A stretch of 6,900 bases of DNA from an uncultured Slackia sp. (GTDB taxonomy: Bacteria > Actinomycetota > Coriobacteriia > Coriobacteriales > Eggerthellaceae). The DNA lies in the NCBI GenBank assembly GCA_900553655.1, contig USEQ01000069.1:1-6900 (forward strand), given 5' to 3'. A model generated the notes under the pieces. The model was not told the origin of the DNA. It did not search any database and saw nothing but the letters and a program-made list of their open reading frames with translations. Positions 1 through 5,950 of this stretch are shown piece after piece (within the stretch, counting starts at the first letter, position 1; each line of letters starts with the position of its first letter). Position numbers and translations under genes: made by a program.

Positions 1-1445
1 GTAAGCAGAACGCTCACGCGCGTATCGGATCCCTTGTAAGGAGCCTTCACGGACGATTCGAACCGAGACGGAGCAAGGGACATGAACTCGTCGCCGAAGA
101 CGTGCTTCTGCTCGAAAATGCGGTCGACAAACGCAAGAACGTCCCTATGGCTTCTGAAATTGTCGGGAAGCTCTATCAGGCCTTCGGGGTTCGCTATGCG
201 AATTCGTTCCAGATGGCGCTTGTAAACCTCGACATCGGCGCCGCGGAAACGATAGATGCTCTGCTGTGCATCCCCCACCGTGCAAAGACGGCAGCCGCCC
301 TCGCCCGCCATACGCGAGATCATGTCCACTTGAAGCTGGTCGGTATCCTGGAATTCATCGACCATGACAAGCTTGAATTTATGGGCGAATTCGGCAGCGA
401 TACCTTCATGCTCGCAAAGCGCACGTGCCGCCTGGATAAGCAAATCGTCGTTGTCAAGCACGCCTCGTTCGCGCTTGGCGCGCCTGTAGACGCTGAAAGC
501 CGAACGGGCAACACCGAGCACATCGTCGAGCAAAGGCTCGGCCAGAAGACAGCGCGCCTCTTGGACAATCTCCGCGCAGCGGGCCTGGAGTTCGGCGGCT
601 ACGGCCTTATACTCCTTCGACCCGAACCTGCCCGAGGGCCACGGACAGGCGGCGCACAGCGAGAGCAAACCCTTCGCATCGTGCGCGCGACCCGCCAGGT
701 ACGCATCGACCGTTTGCTTGTACTCATCCGCCTGCAGAAGCCACGTATCGCGCGACGCGCTCGCCTTCTGAGACAATGCGGCTTCGTGCGCCTCCTCGAT
801 CGTCTCGGCCAGCAAGCGAGCGAGCGTCGAGGCGTCGCGAGCCCGAGGCGGAACGCACAGGCAGTCGCACCCGATGGGGCTGCTTGACGCTACGCGAAGC
901 AGGTCAAGAAGCATATCCTCGACCGACCCCGACCCGAACCCGCCTGATGAACGGGCGGGAAATTCCGAGAACAAGGCGTCAAGACCTTCGGGTGCAACGA
1001 ATTCGTTGGCGCCATCGAGAACCTCGGCAACCGAAGCGCGCATAAGCTCGTCGGCGCGAGCCGGGTCGAGCACGGAAAACGAAGGGTCTATCCCGAGTTC
1101 GACCGCATGCATGCGCAGGATGCGCGAGCACATGCCGTGAATCGTGGAGATCCATGCGTCATCGACCTTCAACGCCTCCTCGGCCATGCCTTCCGCACGC
1201 AAGGTGCTCTTCACGCGCGATTTGATTTCTCCTGCGGCCTTTTCCGTGAACGTGATGGCCATGACCTGCTCTATGCCGTCGAGAAACGCGCCGCCATCCG
1301 GAGCCGAGCCCTCCATGAGAGCCCAGGCGATACGCTGCGTGAGGGTGAACGTCTTTCCGCTGCCTGCGCCCGCGGAAACCACCAAGGGCTTGTCGAGCGT
1401 CGTGATGCACGCGAGCTGACCAGGCTTGAATCGGCTGAAGTCCAT
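1..1445 (-). CDS. addA: AddA/UvrD-like superfamily 1A ATP-dependent helicase (3' part outside the window)
   Basis: This is the helicase subunit of an AddAB-type double-strand-break resection enzyme. It would use ATP to unwind DNA ends 3'-5' for recombination. About 481 N-terminal residues are visible and the frame is still open at position 1. Motifs appear in order: Q motif FKPGQ (residues 6-10), Walker A AGAGSGKT (25-32), motif Ia TFTEKAAGEI (65-74), motif Ic TIHGMC (101-106), Walker B DEFQDT (363-368), motif III GDAQQSIYRFRGAD (391-404) and motif IV-like LPDNFRSH (426-433). The long divergent stretch between motifs Ic and II fits the 1B insert of AddA/RecB helicases. The ATG at 1445 is preceded by AGGAAGGGG (1455-1463) and lies 6 bases after the addB stop, so translation is probably coupled. 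UvrD or PcrA is the alternative, but the upstream AddB-like partner favours AddA. The nuclease domain expected at the AddA C-terminus cannot be checked here. Confidence 0.92.
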   Translation of the reverse strand, partial: MDFSRFKPGQLACITTLDKPLVVSAGAGSGKTFTLTQRIAWALMEGSAPDGGAFLDGIEQVMAITFTEKAAGEIKSRVKSTLRAEGMAEEALKVDDAWISTIHGMCSRILRMHAVELGIDPSFSVLDPARADELMRASVAEVLDGANEFVAPEGLDALFSEFPARSSGGFGSGSVEDMLLDLLRVASSSPIGCDCLCVPPRARDASTLARLLAETIEEAHEAALSQKASASRDTWLLQADEYKQTVDAYLAGRAHDAKGLLSLCAACPWPSGRFGSKEYKAVAAELQARCAEIVQEARCLLAEPLLDDVLGVARSAFSVYRRAKRERGVLDNDDLLIQAARALCEHEGIAAEFAHKFKLVMVDEFQDTDQLQVDMISRMAGEGGCRLCTVGDAQQSIYRFRGADVEVYKRHLERIRIANPEGLIELPDNFRSHRDVLAFVDRIFEQKHVFGDEFMSLAPSRFESSVKAPYKGSDTRVSVLL

Positions 1446-1451
1446 GACGAA

Positions 1452-4118
1452 CTACCCCTTCCTTTTCGGACATGAGATCTCCGGGCAATACGCGCACGCC
1501 TTCGGAGAAGAAGGGCAAGCCTCGATGCACCCTTCCATCAACCGGTCGAGCGATGCGGCGATGCGCTCTTCCGTCGCATCAAGCAGCGAAGAAAATTCGT
1601 CACCGAAATCTCCGCGGTACACGCACGTCTGCGCGCGAAGACCGGAGACTTCCGCGGGTTCGATGCTGCAATCCAAAGCGCCCGATACCTTGGGCGAACG
1701 CCCGTAACAAACATAGAGCGCGCCCACGACCTCGAGTCCGAGCATGCGACGCAAAGCCTGGGCGTACACGAGCGCCTGGACCTTGCCTTCCTGCAATGAT
1801 CCGCCTTTCTTCTGCGGCTCGTAAAGGTCGTAGTCCGACGACAGCGAGCTTTTATAGTCTATGATGACGGCCCTTCCGCGATCGTCCACGTCAATGCGGT
1901 CGATCTTGCCCATGACGTGATACCCCGCATACTCCACCGCATTCGCTGCGGGAATCTCAAATTCGAACGCATACGGAGAAAACGACGGCAGCAGAAGCGC
2001 TTCCCGATCGAGAAAAGAAACCAGCTTGCTTCCGAGCTCTTCAAGCTCCCTCCGCTCGAAGGCGTCCACGGGAACCAGTCGATTGCTCGAAGGCTTCATG
2101 GCATATTGCTCCTCGGCATGCTTTGCGATGACGTCTTCCATGATTTCTCGGCCCTGATCGAGCGAATCGGGCGTCACCTTCGGCGCGACCTCGGATTGAA
2201 ACCTCCTATAGAAGGCCTCGAAGACATTATGGGAGAAATCCCCCATCTGCACGGCCCCGAAGCCTTCGTCAAGCTCATCGAGACGAAGCCGACGCAAAGC
2301 AAACCATTTTTGCGGGCACTCGAGGTAGCTCTCGATCTGCGATGCAGAAAAACACGGATCGAAGACAACCTTGCCTCCCTTCGCCTCGCGCGGCAGCATG
2401 ATCAACGACTTGGAAAGATCCGATTCGATTCTATCGAGCCGAGTTTTCTCGACCTTCGCCGAAAGAGGCTGTGCATCATGGCTCACGGAGGCGTTTTCAT
2501 ACAGCTTCTCTTCGCCGCGGTCTATGACCGACTCCAAGAAACACGAAGGAAGCGCATATTTGTTATCCACCTCTGCGGCATCCGTCGGATCGAGACGGTA
2601 GCAGTCAATGAACTCCTCCACCACTGCCGCGGGATATGTGGGATCGGCCGATTCGTTATCCAAACGCCGCTCCACGACGAAGCGTCCGCGCGCACGGCGC
2701 GACGCCTCGACGAACGCCTGACGCACGCTATCCATCGCGTGACGTTCTCGCGCGATTCCGAGCTCACGAGCGAATGAAAGCGCGGCGTTGTCGGTCTGCC
2801 TTGCAGGAAACGACACGTTGTCCATATCGCACATGACAACCGTCCGCCACCCATCATCATCGAGCGTTTCTACATGGAAAGGCTCGCATATGCACACGTC
2901 GGCCGCGTCCGTTTCGCAATTCGTTCGGGAAACGTTCACCGCAGCATGCTCGAGCACGCAGCGCACCGTGCGACTTTCGGCCCCGACCATACGGGCCGAA
3001 GCCATCGCATCGCGCAGCACACGCACGGCTTCGAGCTGCTCGGCGCTGTAAGACTCGCCTTCTTGCATGGCGCGAGCGAAGTCGGAAAAATAATCGAGCA
3101 GGGCATCGGCATCGACCGAGGCCGCAAGCTCTTCGAAAAACTCGAAGGAGCGAGACAGGGAGCGCAAACGCTCGAGGCATTCTTCCTTCTGCATAAGCCT
3201 ATCTCGACGAACGAAGACGTCGAAGGCATAAGCGCGAGAAGACGAAACGCCCGAAAAAGGATTGAGAAGGAAATCCGAGCATGCCCGGGAGTCAAACGAT
3301 TCGGCCTCGGCCATCGCGCTGACCGCTAAAAAAGCCCTGCCGAAATCGGTTTGCTTCCAAAGACGACGAGCATGCACCTGGCATGAGATGCCCCGACGAG
3401 AAAGAGCCGGGGAAATCGACCCGTAAAGATCGAAAGGGCGTTTCGCCGTTACAAGCACGCGTCCATCGCAAGCAAAGCTCTCGATGGCGTCCGCCAGGAG
3501 AAGCGGCTCCGCATAACGACCCGAGGGAAAAGCGAATCGAACGGACACGCTCTCTTCAACGCGATCGATAGACGGCGACTCCCGTCGGTACGCAACCGAT
3601 TCGCCGAAGAATGCCGCGAACAGCCGCTTCTGCGCAGCGCTTGGTTCGATACCGTAGACGCACGCTTCGTCGCCCGTGTTTGCAAGCTCTTCTTGCACGG
3701 ACAAAAGAGCGCACGCTCGGCCAGGGTCGACCAACCCCGCACGCGCCAGCACCGCCTCGTACGCACGCAACGCTTCAACAAGGCCCTCTCGATGCCCTTC
3801 GACGCAAGCAGACCCGCGAAGAACCTCGTCGAATTCGACGGAGCCGAGCACTTCGTCGGCAAGCTCGACAAGAAGGGAGGCCATGCCCCAGGTTGGAGAG
3901 AGCTTCGCGTCGTCGCAGGTCTCAAGAACCGCGAGGAATGCGATCAAACGCTGCGTTTTCGACGCAAGAGACCTTCCATCTCCCCAAAGCACCCATTGGC
4001 CTTCTATCCACGATCCGATTCCTTCCGCCTTTGCGCCAAAGGCCCATTCGGGATCGGACGCATGCGCTTTCCTGAAAGCCAATGCCTGGGCATATCGCGG
4101 AAATAACGCTACCCGCAC
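1452..4118 (-). CDS. addB: AddB-like PD-(D/E)XK nuclease subunit with Fe-S cysteines
   Basis: This is the partner subunit of AddA in DNA-end resection: an inactivated helicase-like N-terminal part fused to a C-terminal RecB-type nuclease. From the GTG at 4118 it has 888 residues, shorter than the roughly 1150 of Bacillus AddB. Residues 220-265 and 405-450 look like helicase-fold remnants, the latter with VVMCDMDNVSFP. No Walker A is seen near the N-terminus. The nuclease domain (about 590-888) has LECPQKW (C601), H630 in FSHNVFEAF, GKIDRID (D740), IIDYKSS (D754, K756) and QALVYAQAL (Q781), so catalysis should be intact. C601 with C875, C878 and C883 would hold a [4Fe-4S] cluster as in AddB and Cas4, but the last spacing is CX2CX4C rather than CX2CX5C. 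The start is chosen for its AAAGGAG site; an in-frame GTG at 4136 has none. RexB or a generic PD-(D/E)XK family name is possible. Confidence 0.88.
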   Translation of the reverse strand: MRVALFPRYAQALAFRKAHASDPEWAFGAKAEGIGSWIEGQWVLWGDGRSLASKTQRLIAFLAVLETCDDAKLSPTWGMASLLVELADEVLGSVEFDEVLRGSACVEGHREGLVEALRAYEAVLARAGLVDPGRACALLSVQEELANTGDEACVYGIEPSAAQKRLFAAFFGESVAYRRESPSIDRVEESVSVRFAFPSGRYAEPLLLADAIESFACDGRVLVTAKRPFDLYGSISPALSRRGISCQVHARRLWKQTDFGRAFLAVSAMAEAESFDSRACSDFLLNPFSGVSSSRAYAFDVFVRRDRLMQKEECLERLRSLSRSFEFFEELAASVDADALLDYFSDFARAMQEGESYSAEQLEAVRVLRDAMASARMVGAESRTVRCVLEHAAVNVSRTNCETDAADVCICEPFHVETLDDDGWRTVVMCDMDNVSFPARQTDNAALSFARELGIARERHAMDSVRQAFVEASRRARGRFVVERRLDNESADPTYPAAVVEEFIDCYRLDPTDAAEVDNKYALPSCFLESVIDRGEEKLYENASVSHDAQPLSAKVEKTRLDRIESDLSKSLIMLPREAKGGKVVFDPCFSASQIESYLECPQKWFALRRLRLDELDEGFGAVQMGDFSHNVFEAFYRRFQSEVAPKVTPDSLDQGREIMEDVIAKHAEEQYAMKPSSNRLVPVDAFERRELEELGSKLVSFLDREALLLPSFSPYAFEFEIPAANAVEYAGYHVMGKIDRIDVDDRGRAVIIDYKSSLSSDYDLYEPQKKGGSLQEGKVQALVYAQALRRMLGLEVVGALYVCYGRSPKVSGALDCSIEPAEVSGLRAQTCVYRGDFGDEFSSLLDATEERIAASLDRLMEGCIEACPSSPKACAYCPEISCPKRKG
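1455..1463 (-). promoter_or_regulatory. Ribosome binding site of addA, inside the end of addB
   Basis: On the minus strand this reads AGGAAGGGG, 9 bases before the addA ATG (1445-1443). It overlaps the last addB codons and directly abuts the addB TAG stop (1454-1452). Ribosomes finishing addB would therefore sit on the addA start region. This is the usual sign of translational coupling between subunits made in fixed ratio. Confidence 0.7.
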
Positions 4119-4123
4119 CGCGA

Positions 4124-4130
4124 CTCCTTT
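4124..4130 (-). promoter_or_regulatory. Ribosome binding site that decides the addB start
   Basis: The minus strand reads AAAGGAG, 5 bases before GTG at 4118-4116. The longest open frame starts six codons earlier, at GTG 4136, but this Shine-Dalgarno would then lie inside the gene and nothing similar precedes 4136. The downstream GTG is therefore the better start, giving MRVALFPRYA as the N-terminus. Confidence 0.75.
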
Positions 4131-4175
4131 CTGCACGACGGCTTTATCGCATTTCGCTTAGCAAACAAATCATCC

Positions 4176-4190
4176 GGCGTTGAAAACGCC
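4176..4190 (-). other. Small secondary hairpin downstream of the nifU-like terminator
   Basis: GGCGTT (4176-4181) and AACGCC (4185-4190) form a perfect 6-base inverted repeat around three bases. For minus-strand transcripts it lies just after the intrinsic terminator at 4201-4222 and is followed by GGATGATTTGTTTGC, which has only scattered T. It could be a backup terminator or lie in the addB leader. It is too short to be sure of a function. Confidence 0.35.
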
Positions 4191-4200
4191 CCTTCATAGG

Positions 4201-4222
4201 AAAAGGCCGCCCGTAGGCGGCC
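4201..4222 (-). terminator. Intrinsic terminator of the nifU-like gene
   Basis: GGCCGCC (4205-4211) and GGCGGCC (4216-4222) form a 7-base all-GC stem with a 4-base loop. On the minus strand the stem is followed at once by TTTT (4204-4201). It begins 26 bases after the TAA of the nifU-like gene and lies before addB, so it separates the two transcription units. The plus strand also has a TTTTT run at 4226-4230, so the element could work in both directions, though no plus-strand gene is present. Confidence 0.85.
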
Positions 4223-4248
4223 GGCTTTTTCCGTGTATGCCAAAAAGC

Positions 4249-4479
4249 TTACGCAGGAACGACCTTGGTCACTCCGGGAACATGCTCTTTGAGGATGCGC
4301 TCAACGCCGTTCGCAAGCGTCATCTGGCTCATCGGGCAGCCCTTGCAAGCGCCCTGAAGCTCTACGACGACCACGCCGTCTTCCTGGACGTCAACCAGAG
4401 CGACGTCGCCGCCGTCCGCCTGAAGGCTCGGACGAATAAGGTCGAGCACACGGCTCACTTGCTCTTTATCGATAGCCAT
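4249..4479 (-). CDS. NifU C-terminal-domain protein (Fe-S cluster scaffold, Nfu type)
   Basis: A 76-residue protein made only of the NifU C-terminal (Nfu) domain. Proteins of this family bind a labile [4Fe-4S] cluster between two subunits and pass it to apo-enzymes in the cytoplasm. Visible hallmarks are VSRVLDLIRPSLQADGGDV (8-26), a strand-rich middle, and the cluster-binding GACKGCPMS with C45 and C48, followed by MTLANGVERILKEHVPGV. The ATG at 4479 is preceded by AAAGGAGG (4485-4492) at 5 bases. The frame stays open upstream to 4575, but that extension is not family-like and covers the promoter. Its own promoter and terminator make it a single-gene unit. Its lack of an N-terminal IscU-like domain is normal for stand-alone Nfu proteins. 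Its clients are unknown; the neighbouring AddB carries Fe-S cysteines, which is only suggestive. Confidence 0.94.
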   Translation of the reverse strand: MAIDKEQVSRVLDLIRPSLQADGGDVALVDVQEDGVVVVELQGACKGCPMSQMTLANGVERILKEHVPGVTKVVPA

Positions 4480-4484
4480 AGTGG

Positions 4485-4492
4485 CCTCCTTT
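4485..4492 (-). promoter_or_regulatory. Strong ribosome binding site of the nifU-like gene
   Basis: The minus strand reads AAAGGAGG, a near-perfect anti-16S match, 5 bases before ATG 4479-4477. It fixes this start against the longer open frame reaching 4575. Confidence 0.85.
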
Positions 4493-4516
4493 GCATCGAT
4501 AGATATTTTCCTGAGA

Positions 4517-4545
4517 ATTGTATCGCAACCGAAGGGACCGCCCAA
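4517..4545 (-). promoter_or_regulatory. Probable sigma70-type promoter of the nifU-like gene
   Basis: On the minus strand TTGGGC (4545-4540) is followed after exactly 17 bases by TACAAT (4522-4517). The -10 matches five of six consensus bases and the -35 matches three. The predicted start near 4510 would give a leader of about 30 bases ending in the strong Shine-Dalgarno. A 13-base palindrome lies 14 bases upstream of the -35. Confidence 0.6.
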
Positions 4546-4559
4546 GCAGGAAAGCCCTC

Positions 4560-4572
4560 GGGATAATATCCC
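4560..4572. promoter_or_regulatory. Perfect 13-base palindrome upstream of the nifU-like promoter
   Basis: GGGATA-A-TATCCC is symmetric around a single central base, so it cannot form a useful RNA hairpin and is better read as a possible binding site for a dimeric protein. It lies 14 bases upstream of the predicted -35 element. The regulator is unknown and chance is possible. Confidence 0.35.
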
Positions 4573-4585
4573 CACGAAGATGCGA

Positions 4586-4609
4586 CGCGCCGCCCAAGAG
4601 GACGGCGCG
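4586..4609 (-). terminator. Possible terminator hairpin downstream of the superoxide reductase gene
   Basis: CGCGCCG (4586-4592) and CGGCGCG (4603-4609) form a 7-base GC stem with a 10-base loop, starting 14 bases after the dfx stop codon. The bases after the stem on the minus strand, TCGCATCTTCGTGG, lack a U-tract. It is a weak intrinsic terminator or an mRNA 3'-end stabiliser. The separate promoter for the next gene supports some transcript boundary here. Confidence 0.45.
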
Positions 4610-4623
4610 ATACGGCATGCGGC

Positions 4624-5004
4624 TTAGAGTTCCTTGACCCAGAGTCCATGCAGATTGCAGTACTCATAGACCTTGAGTGCCTTGGCGCCTTCGGCAAGCA
4701 CGAAGTTTGCCTTGGGTTCGTCCTCAGCGGTGAGCTGGGCGACCTGGTAGCCCTTATCGGTCACAAGGACGACGAACTGGATGAGGTGCTCCTCGGTCAT
4801 GGGATGCTCGACCTCGCCGACGACGACATGCACATTAGCACCTTCGACGGTAACGGCAGGAACATGCTTCTCAAGCGCTGCATCGACAGCACCTGCGGTC
4901 AACTCGACCATCTTCTCGCCGCAGCACATCATGGGAACGCCTGCGTCAACGACCTTGATGGCGATGTTGCCGCAGTGCTCGCACTTGAAGAATTTGATAT
5001 CCAT
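4624..5004 (-). CDS. dfx: Desulfoferrodoxin, two-iron superoxide reductase
   Basis: This cytoplasmic enzyme reduces superoxide to hydrogen peroxide without releasing oxygen, taking electrons from rubredoxin or similar carriers; it is typical of anaerobes. It has 126 residues, the usual length. The N-terminal desulforedoxin domain has C8 and C11 (CEHC) and C27-C28, which bind the rubredoxin-like iron of centre I. The C-terminal domain carries the centre II set: E45-K46-H47 in EKHVP, H67 in VEHPM, H73 in EEHLIQFV, and C116 and H119 in CNLHG. All ligands of both centres are present, so the protein should be active as a class I enzyme. The ATG at 5004 has AAAGGGGG (5010-5017) 5 bases upstream. 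It begins 50 bases after lgt and no clear promoter is seen in that gap, so read-through from lgt is likely. Confidence 0.96.
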   Translation of the reverse strand: MDIKFFKCEHCGNIAIKVVDAGVPMMCCGEKMVELTAGAVDAALEKHVPAVTVEGANVHVVVGEVEHPMTEEHLIQFVVLVTDKGYQVAQLTAEDEPKANFVLAEGAKALKVYEYCNLHGLWVKEL

Positions 5005-5009
5005 TATTG

Positions 5010-5017
5010 CCCCCTTT
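5010..5017 (-). promoter_or_regulatory. Ribosome binding site of the superoxide reductase gene
   Basis: The minus strand reads AAAGGGGG, 5 bases before ATG 5004-5002. The adjoining upstream bases TGCTAC (5023-5018) are one arm of a small inverted repeat, so local RNA folding could influence access to this site. Confidence 0.65.
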
Positions 5018-5049
5018 GTAGCAATCTTTTTTGTTTCCTGAAATGCTAC
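5018..5049. repeat. Short inverted repeat in the dfx leader
   Basis: GTAGCA (5018-5023) and TGCTAC (5044-5049) are perfect 6-base inverted arms separated by 20 bases. The first arm touches the dfx Shine-Dalgarno, and the second shares two bases with the larger inverted repeat at 5035-5071. Chance is a realistic explanation for arms of this length. Confidence 0.3.
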
Positions 5050-5071
5050 TATTTTTATTCCATTTCAGGAA
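5035..5071. repeat. 11-base inverted repeat spanning the lgt stop codon
   Basis: TTCCTGAAATG (5035-5045) is exactly complementary to CATTTCAGGAA (5061-5071), with 15 AT-rich bases between. The lgt TAA (5057-5055) lies in the loop. Minus-strand RNA would fold an 11-base stem followed by ACAAAAAAG rather than a U-tract, so it is not a standard terminator. It may protect or end the lgt message, or be an operator for the downstream superoxide reductase gene. Confidence 0.55.
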
Positions 5072-5879
5072 GACCCTTTTGCGGTAGCTTCATTGTAACC
5101 GCATAAACCAACAAAGCGATACCAGCGACGATAAGAGGCACCGAAAGAACCTGGCCCATGGTAAGCCAACCTCCCCACAGGTATCCGATCTGGACATCGG
5201 GTTCGCGGACAAACTCGATGAGGAAGCGGAAAATGCCGTACATAACGAGAAATAACCCGATAAACGTACCGCGAGGACGAGACGGATTCTTGCGAGACAG
5301 AGCAAAGAGGACGCAGAAGATAACAACGCCTTCGAGCAAAGCCTCATAGAGCTGGGACGGATGCCGAGGCATGGTGCCTGCCGCGCCACCGAACACGACG
5401 CCCCACGGCAAATCCGTCGGAGCGCCCCACAGCTCTCCGTTGACGAAATTCGCGCAACGGCCGAAGAACAGACCGATGGCCGCCCCTACCGCTCCCATGT
5501 CGGCAAGCGTCAAAAACGGTATATGCGTGATGCGCGAGGCAATATACCCGCCTACGAGCACACCTACCAAGCCTCCGTGAAAGCTCATGCCGCCTTCATT
5601 AAATGCAAGTATCTTCTCCGGATGCTGCAGGTAATACCCGTCTCCGTAGAAAAGGACGTACCCGGCCCTGCCTCCGATGATCACGCCCAAGACCACGCTG
5701 AACACTATCACGAAAAACGCGTCTTCGTTGATGCGCACGCGCCAACGTTTGGAGAGGCTTCCCAAGATGAGGAACGCGCATATGAAACCGGCCACGTAGG
5801 CAAGGCCGTACCAGCGAATCTGGAGGGGGCCGATTTGCACGGCAATCGGGTCAAGCATCTGATACAGGTTGTCGAGCAT
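5055..5879 (-). CDS. lgt: Prolipoprotein diacylglyceryl transferase
   Basis: Lgt is the integral membrane enzyme that moves diacylglycerol from phosphatidylglycerol to the lipobox cysteine of prolipoproteins, the first step of lipoprotein maturation. Its 274 residues are normal for the family. About seven membrane segments are visible, near 22-42, 54-75, 99-118, 123-142, 180-197, 205-221 and 240-262. Family motifs are GGRAGYVLFYG (69-79), GGMSFHGGLVGV (96-107, H101), the Lgt signature GRCANFVNGELWG (140-152, with R141, N144, N147 and E149), RHPSQLYEA (172-180) and YGIFRFLIEFVREPD (214-228). Y214, R218 and E222 keep the spacing of the essential Y235, R239 and E243 of E. coli Lgt. The ATG at 5879 follows GTAAGG (5887-5892). 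No divergence or damage is seen. It is likely co-transcribed with the following superoxide reductase gene. Confidence 0.98.
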   Translation of the reverse strand: MLDNLYQMLDPIAVQIGPLQIRWYGLAYVAGFICAFLILGSLSKRWRVRINEDAFFVIVFSVVLGVIIGGRAGYVLFYGDGYYLQHPEKILAFNEGGMSFHGGLVGVLVGGYIASRITHIPFLTLADMGAVGAAIGLFFGRCANFVNGELWGAPTDLPWGVVFGGAAGTMPRHPSQLYEALLEGVVIFCVLFALSRKNPSRPRGTFIGLFLVMYGIFRFLIEFVREPDVQIGYLWGGWLTMGQVLSVPLIVAGIALLVYAVTMKLPQKGLPEME

Positions 5880-5906
5880 CTTTTTTCCTTACATCCTCTG
5901 AACCAA

Positions 5907-5933
5907 GCAGGCCGCGTGTCAAACGCGGCCTGC
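5907..5933 (-). terminator. GC-rich hairpin between the LCP gene and lgt
   Basis: GCAGGCCGCGT (5907-5917) pairs perfectly with ACGCGGCCTGC (5923-5933), an 11-base stem with a 5-base loop, starting 17 bases after the LCP stop codon. The bases after the stem on the minus strand, TTGGTTCAGAGG, contain no clean U-tract. In high-GC actinobacteria such hairpins are often taken as terminators; partial read-through into lgt is possible because no good lgt promoter follows. Confidence 0.6.
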
Positions 5934-5950
5934 CCCGAAATAAAGCCGTC

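Noticed and set aside
102..887. A 261-codon plus-strand open frame
   Set aside because: It is antisense to the addA helicase motifs. The product is arginine-rich and of low complexity, typical of a shadow frame.
939..959. CCCGCC/GGCGGG inverted repeat inside addA
   Set aside because: Six-base GC arms in a Ser-Gly-rich coding stretch are expected by chance, and the position is mid-gene.
1917..2777. A 286-codon open frame on the plus strand
   Set aside because: It lies entirely antisense to the addB frame, which has recognisable nuclease motifs. It has no ribosome binding site of note and its product resembles no family. It is a by-product of GC-rich codon use.
4468..4502. Repeated ATCGATAG octamer near the nifU-like start
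   Set aside because: Two copies of 8 bases, 27 bases apart, one inside the coding region; too short and common to support a regulatory role.
4480..4575. N-terminal extension of the nifU-like gene to 4575
   Set aside because: The extension is not family-like, spans the promoter and Shine-Dalgarno, and the ATG at 4479 has an almost ideal ribosome binding site.
5917..5922. A perfect TTGACA -35 hexamer on the minus strand upstream of lgt
   Set aside because: It overlaps the 3' arm and loop of the hairpin, has no acceptable -10 at 16-18 bases, and a start placed from it would fall downstream of the lgt Shine-Dalgarno.
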